Shown piece by piece: positions 11,804 to 24,412 of a DNA stretch of 64,000 bases. Position 1 is the first letter of the stretch, and each line of letters begins with the position of its first letter. A program made the position numbers and the translations under genes. Source of the DNA: Brachyhypopomus gauderio (Eukaryota > Chordata > Actinopteri > Gymnotiformes > Hypopomidae); NCBI RefSeq assembly GCF_052324685.1, contig NC_135213.1, positions 39,085,490 through 39,149,489 on the forward strand, written 5' to 3'. Below the pieces are notes generated by a model. That model was not told the DNA's origin. It ran no database searches and saw only the letters and a program-made list of their open reading frames with translations.

Positions 11804-12122
11804 TGTCACGGTACGGGGCCCCCTGCTGGCCGCCTCCGCCTGCAGCAGTATTTCATGTTCTGTTGCGGTGTGTTCGCCCCTCGGGTGGGTGGGGCCTATT
11901 AGGATTCCCGACACTTGAGGGTCGTTTGTCTGTCTATATATGTCTTGTCTTTGTACCAGTTGACTGCTGGTTATTGTATCCTTCATTTGTAAGGTGTCAC
12001 GGGTTTTCAGCTGGTGCACATTATTCATTAAATCCTCCTTTTTCCCGAGACTGGCGTGAGACACTTCCTTTTATTTTTATTTCCTTTTATTATTATTTTT
12101 ATTTTATTTTTCGCTCGTCACA
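11804..12122 (+). mobile_element. Solo LTR (319 bp) with 5-bp target duplication TACTG
   Basis: Starts TGTCACGGTACGG and ends CGCTCGTCACA. Both sides carry TACTG (11799-11803 and 12123-12127). An ATTAAA signal lies in the 3' half. There is no internal coding region. Its termini resemble the solo LTR at 7220-7664, so both may come from related Ty3/gypsy families. Confidence 0.85.
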
Positions 12123-12127
12123 TACTG

Positions 12128-14810
12128 TTACTATTAGGTACTATGAATACATACAATAATTAGTCACAGTATATATTAACCAAAAGCAGACTTTGGTCAT
12201 TTTTATATTAAAATCACAAATTGACACAAATGTCACAAGTTTTAAATGTTTCATTTGGTCAATTAAGTCAGGCTCTATTTAACATCAAGTACCAACAAAC
12301 TTCAATTCCAGGACTAAAATATGATGTGTGCACATGCAAATTAAGAAGTGGAAAGGTAAAAAAAAAATGCAAAACAGCTGGGTTTATGTGGATTCATTCG
12401 CTCTCTCATTATCAATTTGCATATGGAAAAGTGAAATAAAATAAATTCAAACACCTCGTTGTTAGAAGGCAGATCCTAGCCCTCTCCACACATTTGATAA
12501 ACACAAGCTTACATAATTGAAATACATCAGCACCCAGCCACAGGCAGCTAACACTCCCATTCTGAAGTCTTAATGCTACATTAAATCACTTTTCCTCAGG
12601 AAACGCATGCTGCAGTTGTCACCATAAACATGCATTTCAATGACAAAGGCTTTTATTGGAAATTAAATGTTTAAAAATATAAATAAACTTTAAAATGTGT
12701 TTGTTTGGCTATAAACAAAACATTTTATGTCTCAGTATAAGGTTCTTTATTATTAGGTTACCTAAAACTGTTTTATATGAACTTTTAGTTCCTTTTCATT
12801 CAAAGACATAGTCATTGCAGTAAGCATCTTTAACATTCAGCATAACCGGTTTCATCTGTCAGAATTTAAATGTATTGAAAAATACAAGAATCAAGTTCAT
12901 GTTGCATGTAGCCCCCTGTTTCCATGGGTCCAAACTGGTTGTTCAGTTATTTTCTGGCCATCTGTATATCACTCAGTTCGTACTTTCTGCACTTCATGGG
13001 GCAGATGGATTGTCTGGGGAGGATTATTAAAGGCAGTTTTTGCATCTGGAGACCGTGGCATTGCGTAAAACGTCACAGTAAGCACTCGTCTGGACACAGC
13101 CAGGACTGCCTTGTTAAGAGCTATCTGTTCCAAACATGCACAACCCTTCGTGATTTCAATGAGTTTGTCTTCTGTGTGACAACTAGGAACATGAATAATA
13201 AGTTTAGTTTATATACAACTCTTCTCACGCTTAAGTTACATTTCATAGAGCAGGAGGGCAATTGCATTAATTTAACTGTGTTCAGTATTGTTGAATCCTA
13301 AAATTCCAAAATATTAATGAATACTGTAGTACTTTAGATGTAAAGTATTTGCTGAGATTTCCTTCAGTACAGAAGTTTTGTATGGTTCTGCCAAAAATAG
13401 CTTTCCCAACAGTATAATGCATTCAAGAGGAAGGTTGGTATGATTTTTCATTTCATTAATTTCATTGTCACTGTGGTAAATGTTATATCCTGTTGTAACA
13501 CTCTCCTTCACGACACACACTGCAAATAACCCTTTTTAAAATGTTCCACTGTTTAGATGTTTTAGATGTAGGCCTATAGTAGATCAGCTATTGAAAAGTA
13601 GTGCTATTTTCATGGAAATTGTACTCATCAAAATCTATCACATCTTTTATGTGGGAAATAGGAGAAAGGAATAGGGGGAAGGTCAAAAGGTCGGCATGTA
13701 GAAAGATGGCTTTAATGGAGTGCAGTTGTATTCTAGTCTGTTCCCAATCAATATCTGATTTGAATGCAGAGAACGTCAAACGCTGCACTGTCTGCACCGT
13801 CATCGGGGGCTTCACACCTTCAGGGACTTGTGATCAGTTATAGGCGGGCTCTGTAGCTTAAAATATTCCGTTTTTAAACTCCACATTTTTACCAATGGTG
13901 TCTTGGACAGGGCTTATAAATCACTTACCAGTGTGACGTTGGTGACTGTAGGAAGTTCAGTGTTTAATGATAGAAGACAGTGCGGTTCCATTTATTTATT
14001 ATGAAAAAACATCTCACATCGAACATGTTATACGACAGCAGATGACCAATGCATAAATAATTTCATGTCATACAAATAATTCATCACTCAATCATTTGCC
14101 GTCACGGGCTTGAACATGGAATAAAAAAAAGAAAGAAACATGCGGGTGGCCAAACGATGAGTTTAACAAAATGAACTACAAACCGAATACAAATCTGTAC
14201 TTAAAAGAGGACAAAGGAGAGTCAACACGACATCAATAACTGACGATCGATCACACAAACATAAACGGCTTATAGAGTCACGTGAGACCCACGTGGTGAG
14301 GCGAAGGAGGCGTAGCACCTCGCACCTGAGGGAGACACGTGGCAGCACAACAGGTTTTGCAGCAAAAGACGAAAACGGAAATAGAGCCTTGTGTAAGCAT
14401 AACGCAGCTACTGGCATTACCGTTGCCGTTATCACGTCGCAGTGTGGAATTATTTACACGATAAGTTAAAAATACTATGTACATTGATTAAACATACTTA
14501 CATTCTATCATATAATAGAATTCAAATAAGACTAATAAGTGGGATTTAGGAGATATATAAGCATAAGAATATCTATGAAATATATTTCTCCAACAGTCCA
14601 GAAGCTAGGTACATGAATGCCAAGCTGATGAAAACCATTTTTTTGCCCTAACATTACAGTGGTCTATATGGATGCTTAAACAATCTATTACATTACATTT
14701 TCACACACTTCGGGTTGGTTGATGGTAGCAAAAAGAATATCAGTTTAAATACAATATCATCTCTCAGGTAAGAGAGCAGACAGGCAGGAATGTAATGGAC
14801 ATTTGTGATG
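12128..14810. other. Intergenic, no gene seen
   Basis: AT-rich, unique-looking sequence between the second solo LTR and a receptor pseudogene. The reading frames present are short and lack family motifs. Confidence 0.5.
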
Positions 14811-14813
14811 CAT

Positions 14814-15385
14814 TCACTGATGCTTTTTGCAATGATTGCTTTGTCTTCTCTTCCTTAGGAGAGTATCGCCACAGCACTCTAAGACATGCAGGGAGGAGTT
14901 CAGACGACTGTTTACCAAACACAAAGCACCACCTATTTTACCCCCCAGGGTCACAGTCAACAAGAGACTGTCAGATTTAAACAGCGCGGCGGTGATGACT
15001 AAGACGTTGTTAGTGGGTGGTGGCAAACAAGTAGCACATTCGCCAGCTTTTGTCAGTATTTTACGATGATGAAAACCTGACTTATCACCCCTTCTGTGAA
15101 GATGACAGTAAAAGTGTGCTAGCACGGAGAATGAAAGGAGGAAATACATGTTTTCCCAGGAGTGAAGTAGCCATTTTGTGTTTTTTATATTGCGGCATTC
15201 CACCCATATGTCCTATATTATACAGAAAGAGGGTGTATGATGTCACTCATGTCCCACACAAAAACCTCCTGTGTCCTCTTGTCTCAATATGTGTCCATCT
15301 GTGAGGACACAGAACTCAGAATGATCTGTTTACACTCGATAAAGTGACACACACAGTGTACTAATGTTACCAGGAACCCCCGACC
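14814..15385 (-). pseudogene. LTB4 receptor-like pseudogene abutting 28-bp array
   Basis: On the minus strand the 3' block (14814-15203) follows TM5 to TM7 of the intact receptors ('HFYCHLHRRG', 'NNVLVITAAL', 'KSDSLLLT', 'LVNSRLNSSLH' for NSCVNPLLY). The upstream block to 15385 matches intact-copy DNA around TM3-TM4 (ATGTCCCACACAAAA) and TM1 (GTTACCAGGAACCCCCGACC). TM2 and neighbouring parts are deleted, the NPxxY motif is destroyed, and frames change between blocks. The relic ends exactly where the 28-bp array starts. Confidence 0.75.
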
Positions 15386-17880
15386 TGAAGCAGGATATGT
15401 GTGGGGGATGAACTGAAGCAGGATATGTGTGGGTGATGAACTGAAGCAGGATATGTGTGGGTGATGAACTTAAGCAGGATATGTGTGGGGGATGAACTGA
15501 AGCAGGATATGTGTGGGGGATGAACTGAAGCAGGATATGTGTGGGGGATGAACTGAAGCAGGATATGTGTGGGTGATGAACTGAAGCAGGATATGTGTGG
15601 GGGATGAACTGAAGCAGGATATGTGTGGGGGATGAACTGAAGCAGGATATGTGTGGGGGATGAACTGAAGCAGGATATGTGTGGGTGATGACCTGAAGCA
15701 GGATATGTGTGGGTGATGAACTGAAGCAGGATATGTGTGGGTGATGAACTGAAGCAGGATATGTGTGGGGGATGACCTGAAGCAGGATATGTGTGGGTGA
15801 TGAACTGAAGCAGGATATGTGTGGGGGATGAACTGAAGCAGGATATGTGTGGGTGATGAACTGAAGCAGGATATGTGTGGGTGATGAACTGAAGCAGGAT
15901 ATGTGTGGGTGATGACCTGAAGCAGGATATGTGTGGGTGATGAACTGAAGCAGGATATGTGTGGGTGATGAATTGAAGCAGGATATGTGTGGGTGATGAA
16001 CTGAAGCAGGATATGTGTGGGGGATGAACTGAAGCAGGATATGTGTGGGTGATGAACTGAAGCAGGATATGTGTGGGGGATGAACTGAAGCAGGATATGT
16101 GTGGGTGATGAACTGAAGCAGGATATGTGTGGGTGATGAACTGAAGCAGGATATGTGTGGGTGATGAACTGAAGCAGGATATGTGTGGGGGATGAACTGA
16201 AGCAGGATATGTGTGGGTGATGAACTGAAGCAGGATATGTGTGGGGGATGAACTGAAGCAGGATATGTGTGGGTGATGAACTGAAGCAGGATATGTGTGG
16301 GGGATGAACTGAAGCAGGATATGTGTGGGTGATGAACTGAAGCAGGATATGTGTGGGGGATGAACTGAAGCAGGATATGTGTGGGTGATGAACTGAAGCA
16401 GGATATGTGTGGGTGATGAACTGAAGCAGGATATGTGTGGGTGATGAACTGAAGCAGGATATGTGTGGGTGATGAACTGAAGCAGGATATGTGTTGGTGA
16501 TGAACTGAAGCAGGATATGTGTGGGTGATGAACTGAAGCAGGATATGTGTGGGTGATGAACTGAAGCAGGATATGTGTGGGGGATGAACTGAAGCAGGAT
16601 ATGTGTGGGTGATGAACTGAAGCAGGATATGTGTGGGGGATGAACTGAAGCAGGATATGTGTGGGTGATGAACTGAAGCAGGATATGTGTGGGGGATGAA
16701 CTGAAGCAGGATATGTGTGGGTGATGAACTGAAGCAGGATATGTGTGGGGGATGAACTGAAGCAGGATATGTGTGGGTGATGAACTGAAGCAGGATATGT
16801 GTGGGTGATGAACTGAAGCAGGATATGTGTGGGGGATGAACTGAAGCAGGATATGTGTGGGTGATGAACTGAAGCAGGATATGTATTGGTGATGAACTGA
16901 AGCAGGATATGTATTGGTGATGAACTGAAGCAGGATATGTGTGGGTGATGAACTGAAGCAGGATATGTGTGGGTGATGAACTGAAGCAGGATATGTGTGG
17001 GGGATGAACTGAAGCAGGATATGTGTGGGTGATGAACTGAAGCAGGATATGTGTGGGGGATGAACTGAAGCAGGATATGTGTGGGTGATGAACTGAAGCA
17101 GGATATGTGTGGGGGATGAACTGAAGCAGGATATGTGTGGGTGATGAACTGAAGCAGGATATGTGTGGGTGATGAACTGAAGCAGGATATGTGTGGGGGA
17201 TGAACTGAAGCAGGATATGTGTGGGTGATGAACTGAAGCAGGATATGTGTGGGGGATGAACTGAAGCAGGATATGTGTGGGTGATGAACTTAAGCAGGAT
17301 ATGTGTGGGGGATGAACTGAAGCAGGATATGTGTGGGGGATGAACTGAAGCAGGATATGTGTGGGGGTGAACTGAAGCAGGATATGTGTGGGGGATGAAC
17401 TGAAGCAGGATATGTGTGGGGGATGAACTGAAGCAGGATATGTGTGGGTGATGAACTGAAGCAGGATATGTGTGGGTGATGAACTGAAGCAGGATATGTG
17501 TGGGTGATGAACTGAAGCAGGATATGTGTGGGTGATGAACTGAAGCAGGATATGTATTGGTGATGAACTGAAGCAGGATATGTATTGGTATTGAACTGAA
17601 GCAGGATATGTGTGGGTGATGAACTGAAGCAGGATATGTGTGGGTGATGAACTGAAGCAGGATATGTGTGGGGGATGAAATGAAGCAGGATATGTGTGGG
17701 TGATGAACTGAAGCAGGATATGTGTGGGTGATGAACTGAAGCAGGATATGTGTGGGTGATGAACTGAAGCAGGATATGTGTGGGTGATGAACTGAAGCAG
17801 GATATGTGTGGGTGATGAACTGAAGCAGGATATGTGTGGGTGATGAACTGAAGCAGGATATGTGTGGGGGATGAACTGGT
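15386..17880. repeat. 28-bp minisatellite, about 89 copies
   Basis: Tandem copies of a 28-bp unit (TGAACTGAAGCAGGATATG followed by TGTGGGKGA, K = G or T). Variants differ by single substitutions (GTGTTGG, GTATTGG, GACCTGAAG), and one unit is one base short near 17368. The G/T variant alternates irregularly, which would allow a variant-repeat map. Three units make 28 codons, giving a meaningless 203-residue frame on the minus strand. Confidence 0.95.
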
Positions 17881-18106
17881 AGAGAAACAGGCCTGTCGCA
17901 TGGGTTCAGTTTAGAAGCCAGAAGTGTGGATGCTGCTTACAAAGCCAAAAATGAGAATGTGAACAAAACTGTTGCTCCCGAGTCTTTGTGCATGGTGGTA
18001 ATTCTCACACAGATGTGCCAGTTTTCAGTGTAGACCAAGGGCCACACATTTTCATTTGAAAAAGTAAGGCTCTTCAAGCTAGATGATGAGTGATGGGAAA
18101 TACTGG
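17881..18106. other. Spacer between two arrays, no gene seen
   Basis: Unique-looking sequence between the 28-bp and 31-bp arrays. Confidence 0.5.
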
Positions 18107-18378
18107 ATGTAAACCTGTAGCATGTTTTAGGGTCAGGATGTAAACATGTTACATGTTTTAGGGTCAGGATGTAAACCTGTAGCATGTTTTAGGGTCAGGA
18201 TGTAAACATGTTACATGTTTTAGGGTCAGGATGTAAACCTGTAGCATGTTTTAAGGTCAGGATGTAAACCTGTAGCATGTTTTAGGGTCAGGATGTAAAC
18301 ATGTAGCATGTTTTAGGGTCAGGATGTAAACATGTTGCATGTTTTGGGTCAGAATGTAAACCTTTAGCATGTTTTAAG
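18107..18378. repeat. 31-bp minisatellite, about 9 copies
   Basis: Tandem copies of GTAAACCTGTAGCATGTTTT followed by AGGGTCAGGAT. Two versions alternate (CCTGTAGCATG and CATGTTACATG) with further point changes. Confidence 0.9.
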
Positions 18379-18839
18379 GTGGCACAAGAAAAATAAACAA
18401 ACCTACAGTTGTATGGTTATGTGCAAAACAGTAATGCTCATTCCTATTCAGGTTCTATCTACTGAGGTTTACAGATGCATCTACTGAAGTCTACAGGGTC
18501 ACTCAGAAGTCTGAGAGCCTGTGCACGTAGCCCTGATTACAGGCTGCTGACTTTTGGTTAAATTTGTTCTGCTGATTTGCCACATTTTTGTCCTCAAATG
18601 GGTCAAGCAAGCAACCCATCTTACACTGCAATGGGCAGCCTGTACATATCATCCTGTTTAGATCCGCTTTTAGTTAAGAAACTCTATCTTAATAGTTTTA
18701 AATTATTTACTTTACTTTTTATTATCTTACTTACTTCACTTTTTACTTTTTATGTTATTTTAATATTTTTATCTTTAATTTCTTTTAACATTTTCTTTTG
18801 TCTTTTTGTCTTTGTCTTATCTCCTTTTAATGTTTCTTT

Positions 18840-18935
18840 TATTTATACTGTAAAGCACTTTGAGTTACATGTATGTATGAAAGGTGCTATACAAATAAAG
18901 ATTATTATTATTATTATTATTATCCTATAAAGAGA
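18840..18935 (+). repeat. Retroposon 3' tail with (ATT)n
   Basis: AAAGCACTTTGAGTTACATG, then GGTGCTATACAAATAAAG followed by about eight ATT repeats: the typical tail of a fish LINE/SINE ending in a microsatellite. The 5' limit is unknown; T-rich sequence from about 18660 may belong to it. Confidence 0.6.
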
Positions 18936-18939
18936 GCAA

Positions 18940-21330
18940 GTGTTTCTATTGTTGTTAGAGAGATGATTTGGCAGAGCAGGGTCTCTGTAATCAGATATGT
19001 GAGTTTATAAGTTACAGCACGGATAAAGAGTTCAGAACTCCTGTAGAGTTTCACCCAGTACCTGCCTGCTTCATGTTGTGAAGCTTAGAGATGTACCATT
19101 GGGAAGATGTAGTGATACAGACTTTTTTAGTTCTCAAGGGGCTAGATTGAGAACAGCTTTGAGTATGGAAACAAATGTTTCAGGATAAGGGACAGAGATG
19201 TGGTGGGGGAAGGTGGTGGATATATTATAGGTGACGGTAGACAAACAGATTTTTTTATTATAATATTGGAATATTCATGTGATAGTTTCCTGGCTTAGAG
19301 TGTAGAAACAGGATGTGTAAAACAGTGATAGAACACAGCGTTCTGTTTCTAAACACAAGTATACACACAATAAAACAATGGCTCGTTGAGCACTGCATTG
19401 TGGGTAACCTCTCTAAGGCAACAGGAACCCACTGAAAGGGAAAACTGTATTCAAGCAGGCTACCACAAACTATGCGGAGATGCATAGTTTGACTCATTCT
19501 TAAGAATCTTGAATGAAAATTTATTTTCAGGCTCTTCTCAAAACTAGAATTGTATGCTCTACTCAATAAACTTCAGGTAATTTTAATGGTTGTTGCTTTG
19601 CAGTTATACATGACTTTAAACAATTTGTTGTGTGAACCTTTTCAATGAGCTTTCCAACAAATCAATCCATCAAAATATATTCTTAACCTGTCTTTCTGTC
19701 AAATCACATGTTCAAAACATTGTTGCTAAAATTCTTTCCTGTAGGATTTTTTTCCCATTCAAAGACATCAGAACATATCAACCTTGTTCTGGAAAGTCTT
19801 TATTGTAAACATGGTGTGTTTATGATTTCATACCGTGTACAACATGAGAATTTTACTGCAGTAAATGTCCCCTGGTGGATGGCCTCAGAAACACTTCTTA
19901 AACAGACGCGTAGAAATGGTAGAAGTTGGTGAAAAGTTTCATCTTCATGCATAACGATAGATGCAAAAGAAGAGTAATTAAATAGGAAACATTGAATGGA
20001 TAAATTAAGCATGAACTGTTAGTTTCTCCAATCTGTTCGTATATCCAGGGTATTTGTACATAGATAGTAATTGTGTTTTGTAGACATTTGTATTCGAATA
20101 CATTTAACTCCAAGATTAATTCAGTACCATACAACTCCCATGCAATTGTTTACATGCTGAAATATGACACGAATGTGATTTCCAAAGCTGACATAAAATG
20201 ACCTTACTAAAATTCAGTGAGAATAGCTCATCATTGATGATATGAATATTCACGCATGTGTTGTTTAGTATTCATGTAAAATAACAAATCTGTTATGTAG
20301 TCACCCTTGCTGTAAATTTTACTGCCTCATGACTGTTCAAGAAATGGTTTTAAATCTAGATTACAATTTATGAAAATAGGAAAACTCTGAAAACGCACAC
20401 TGGATATATACAGTAACATGTCAATTCCCTCCAAAAGGCCAGTCATATAATTTTTACATTTGGTCAAAGCTGGTTTGTTACCAAAAGCACAAACCTACCT
20501 AAACCACATAAAAACCACATTTCATTTTCTAGAAAGGACAATTGGTTTAGTATGGCATTAGATTCTTGGTTTAAACCGTAGCAAAAATATAGATTAACTT
20601 ATGTGTTTAAGTGCTGAAAGTTAAGTTTTAACAGTGAAGAAACATATTTAATCAAAAATGCTTATTTTATATTTGGCATCTAAAATCTACAGAGCGCAAT
20701 TAGACGCTTGAGACTGTCACAGGCAGAACATGCAGTAAAAACAGAAACACACACAAATCTCCAGCTGAACAGTTTAATGAAAACAAGAAGGAACATAAAC
20801 ATGCACAAAAAGGAAGAGAGATGAACTTCAGCGTCCATCTATGAAACCACAAGGACAAATGATAATTGTTATATTTCTTCCGTGAAGAACAAACGCCTGT
20901 TTACAAAAACAGGGTTCAGTAATTAGAACAATAGCACAAATGCACATTGCAGTGACCTTGAGGGAGGAGGGAATCAGATCTTTAAGGTCTTTACCACACC
21001 AGGGAGTAAACGGTGTGGGAATATGGCCTTACCCAGAAGTGAGTTAAGCTAAAAGAAATACATTAGTCATGCAAATTAAAATCATTAAAAAAAATGACCA
21101 CCACAAGCAGTAGCTTTACACAAGTTGAACTGGGCGACTCCCTACGAACTTGCAATGATAAAATCATCTCGCCAGCTCATCTGACATTTCGAAGGAGATA
21201 ATGAACATTCTGAATTATTTGCACAGAAAACTGGGTTAGTCCACATGAAGAACTGACCAAAATATTTCAAAACTTGTCATGTGTGGCTGTCAGACAAATC
21301 AAACACAGTGTCGTGCTTCTCCACCACCAC
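18940..21330. other. Intergenic, no gene seen
   Basis: AT-rich unique-looking sequence downstream of the second intact receptor gene. No supported coding region; part may be the receptor's 3' untranslated region. Confidence 0.5.
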
Positions 21331-21334
21331 GGCA

Positions 21335-22213
21335 CTAAGCACTTTCAGAGCCGGGTGTGTGCTGCCGTAGGGCATGAGCGGAGAAGGCATACAGCAGCGG
21401 GTTCACGCAGCTGTTGATGAACGTCAGAGCTCCCGCCATATTCCCGCCGGCTTGGGCGAACCTCAACAAACCGTCACGGCCGAGCAACACCGCAGCGGCC
21501 AGCAGAACGTTGTTAACATGAATCGGGAGCCAAAAAATGAAGAAGGCCACCACGATTCTGGACACCAGGTTTGTCATCCTGTGACTTCTAATGAACGTTG
21601 CGTGATGAACCCCCTGATGAAGACGACAGTAGAAGAAAACCATTAGAGGGAAGGGGAGCCCGAACAGTACTAACGTCTCCAGGAGCAGAGTAGTCACCTT
21701 CTCCGTGTCGCTGGAGTAGTGCTGTCTGCAGTGCAGCGTTCCTGCATCATCACGAAGAACGCTGCGCTGAATGAGAACATAGGAAGCTAACGTAGCACTG
21801 AGGAACCACATCGCCGTCACCAGAACCTGCTGATCCTTCTGTCTGAGCTTGGCCCACTTCTGGGAGTGCAACACCTGCAGGTATCTCTGCACACTCAGTG
21901 ACGTCACGCACAGCACGCTGCAGTAGATGTTCCAGTAGATCACATAGCTGAAGATCTTGCACAAAACCAAGCCAAAGACCCAGCCGTTCAGAAGAGCCCA
22001 GATCCAGACAGGCAGAGGAAGCAGAGTCAGTAGATCCGACACAGCCAGACTCATCATCAGCCTCGGGGTGAAACGACCTCCCTTCAACCAACGGGCAAGA
22101 ACCACCAACACTGCTATGTTACCTGGGACGCCCACCGCAAAACACAGGCCCAGAACCCCACTGGCCGCCAGGGTTAGGGGCAGGCCGGTGCTGACGGAGG
22201 CGTTGGAGGACAT
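21335..22213 (-). CDS. Leukotriene B4 receptor-like GPCR, copy 2 (intact)
   Basis: A 292-residue receptor from the Met of MSSNAS. An upstream in-frame Met at 22357 would add 48 residues with no receptor character, so I prefer 22213. Landmarks: sequon N4; GVPGN in TM1 (N32); SLAVSD in TM2 (D60); C85 before TM3; VQRY at 108-111 in place of DRY; W136 in TM4; FWLP in TM6 (W228, P230); NPLLY at 271-275; short serine-containing tail. It is closely similar to copy 1 through TM1-TM3 (identical LMMSLAVSDLLTLLPLPVW) and more divergent in ECL2 and TM5-TM6. All core class A positions are kept except the acidic residue of DRY. The lipid ligand is inferred from the family. Confidence 0.85.
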   Translation of the reverse strand: MSSNASVSTGLPLTLAASGVLGLCFAVGVPGNIAVLVVLARWLKGGRFTPRLMMSLAVSDLLTLLPLPVWIWALLNGWVFGLVLCKIFSYVIYWNIYCSVLCVTSLSVQRYLQVLHSQKWAKLRQKDQQVLVTAMWFLSATLASYVLIQRSVLRDDAGTLHCRQHYSSDTEKVTTLLLETLVLFGLPFPLMVFFYCRLHQGVHHATFIRSHRMTNLVSRIVVAFFIFWLPIHVNNVLLAAAVLLGRDGLLRFAQAGGNMAGALTFINSCVNPLLYAFSAHALRQHTPGSESA

Positions 22214-22639
22214 GGAGGAGTCAGCCGAGGTTGTAGCAGTAAAGCTTTGGTTAGAGAAGTGAGAATGCTGAATTATAAAACAGAAACACAAGCTGCGCCG
22301 TGGGCTTGTTTTATGAAAATAGTAACCATATTTTTTATTTACACTTCCTGGTAACATCTGTGGTCAGATGTTCTTGAGGTACAGAATGCAGAAATGCTAA
22401 ACTGTGTTCCTCAACTCAGACATAAAACTGACTGGTTGAAAGAGTTTTAAAATGTATTTTATTACAGAAATCAGGGCCATTTTGCTCCCTCAAAAACAAA
22501 ATACTGATAAGTGCATTAATATTACACATATGCAAATTGTAAAAAAAGATGACTTTTTAAATTACATTTGAAGAGGTGTATAATAAGTAATTGGAAAAAT
22601 GAAATATTACATTCTGAAACTTCAAAGAGTAAATTGCTC

Positions 22640-24040
22640 TATTTGATCAATTTGTGAGGGTATGTAGTGGGTGGTGTGTACTGTCTGTGCTGCAGGTGTG
22701 TATGTAGTGGGTGGTGTGTACTGTCTGTGCTGCAGGTGTGTATATAGTGGGTGATGTGTGCTGGAGTCTGTGCTGCAGGTGTGTATGTAGTGGGTGGTGT
22801 GTACTGTCTGTGCTGCAGGTGTGTATGTAGTGGGTGGTGTGTACTGGAGTCTGTGCTGCAGGTGTGTATGTAGTGGGTAGTGTGTACTGGAGTCTGTGCT
22901 GCAGGTGTGTATGTAGTGGGTGGTGTGTACTGGAGTCTGTGCTGCAGGTGTGTATGTAGTGGGTGGTGTGTACTGGAGTCTGTGCTGCAGGTGTGTATGT
23001 AGTGGGTGGTGTGTACTGTCTGTGCTGCAGGTGTGTATGTAGTGGGTGGTGTGTACTGGAGTCTGTGCTGCAGGTGTGTATGTAGTGAGTGGTTTGTACT
23101 GGAGTCTATGCTGCAGGTGTGTATGTAGTGGGTGGTGAGTACTGGAGTCTGTGCTGCAGGTGTGTATGTAGTGGGTGGTGTGTACTGGAGTCTGTGCTGC
23201 AGGTGTGTATGTAGTGGGTGGTGTGTACTGGAGTCTGTGCTGCAGGTGTGTATGTAGTGGGTGGTGTGTACTGGAGTCTGTGCTGCAGGTGTCTATGTAG
23301 TGAGTGGTTTGTACTGTCTGTGCTGCAGGTGTGTATGTAGTGGGTGGTGTGTACTGGAGTCTATGCTGCAGGTGTGTATGTAGTGGGTGGTGAGTACTGG
23401 AGTCTGTGCTGCAGGTGTGTATGTAGTGAGTGGTTTGTACTGTCTGTGCTGCAGGTGTGTTTGTAGTGGGTGGTGTGTACTGGAGTCTGTGCTGCAGGTG
23501 TGTATGTAGTGGGTGGTGTATACTGGAGTCTATGCTGCAGGTGTGTATGTAGTGGGTGGTGTGTACTGGAGTCTGTGCTGCAGGTGTGTATGTAGTGGGT
23601 GGTTTGTACTGTCTGTGTTGCAGGTGTGTTTGTAGTGGGTGGTGTGTACTGGAGTCTGTGCTGCAGGTGTGTATGTAGTGGGTGGTGTGTACTGGAGTCT
23701 GTGCTGCAGGTGTGTATGTAGTGGGTGGTGTGTACTGTCTGTGCTGCAGGTGTGTATGTAGTGGGTGGTGTGTACTGGAGTCTGTGCTGCAGGTGTGTAT
23801 GTAGTGAGTGGTTTGTACTGTCTGTGCTGCAGGTGTGTATATAGTGGGTGATGTGTGCTGGAGTCTGTGCTGCAGGTGTGTATGTAGTGGGTGGTGTGTA
23901 CTGGAGTCTGTGCTGCAGATGTGTATGTAGTGGGTGATGTGTGCTGGAGTCTGTGCTACAGGTGTGTATGTAGTGGGTGGTTTGTACTGGAGTCTGTGCT
24001 GCAGGTGTGTATGTAGTGGATGGTTTGTACTGTCTGTGTA
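22640..24040. repeat. 43-bp minisatellite, left block
   Basis: Tandem 43-bp units (GTGTGTATGTAGTGGGTGG then TGTGTACTGGAGTCTGTGCTGCAG, written in two parts) mixed with 40-bp units that lack GAG before TCTGTGCTGCAG. Further variants change GTGTACT to TTTGTACT or GAGTACT. The block ends at a retroposon-like insert and resumes after it. Because 43 is not a multiple of three, the long minus-strand frames cycle through all three phases without a stop; they are not genes. Confidence 0.95.
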
Positions 24041-24412
24041 CATCACTGCTCCGACACGGAATGAAAGCCTGGCGTTCATCAACAGACATTTACAGTGACA
24101 ATATCAAAACCCAGAACTTTCAATTCTACCTTTTACCTAGTCTGATTGTGTGATTTGTGTGTGACTTGTGTATTTGTGTGTTAACGGGCCGCCCAATGGA
24201 GGATGGGTTCCCTTTTGAGTCTTGGTTCTCCTGAGGTTTCTTCCTATTCCCCACCATCATAGGGAGTTTTTCCTTGCCACTGTCGCCTTTGGCTTGCTCA
24301 TTAGAGTTCTGGACCCATAGTATTGTTAACCTTGTAAACCCTGTAAAGCTGCTTTGCGACAACTTGAGTTGTTAAAAGCGCTATACAAATAAACTTTGAT
24401 TTGATTTGATTT
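24041..24412 (+). repeat. Fish retroposon-type insert in the 43-bp array, copy A
   Basis: Contains CTCCTGAGGTTTCTTCC, GGGAGTTTTTCCTTGCCAC and AAAGCGCTATACAAATAAAC followed by TTTGATTTGATTTGATTT: a well-known fish repeat 3' end. It interrupts the minisatellite. An almost identical copy lies exactly 1904 bp to the right. Confidence 0.8.

Noticed and set aside
15386..17880. CRISPR-like direct repeats
   Set aside because: Units are contiguous without unique spacers and the genome is a vertebrate's.
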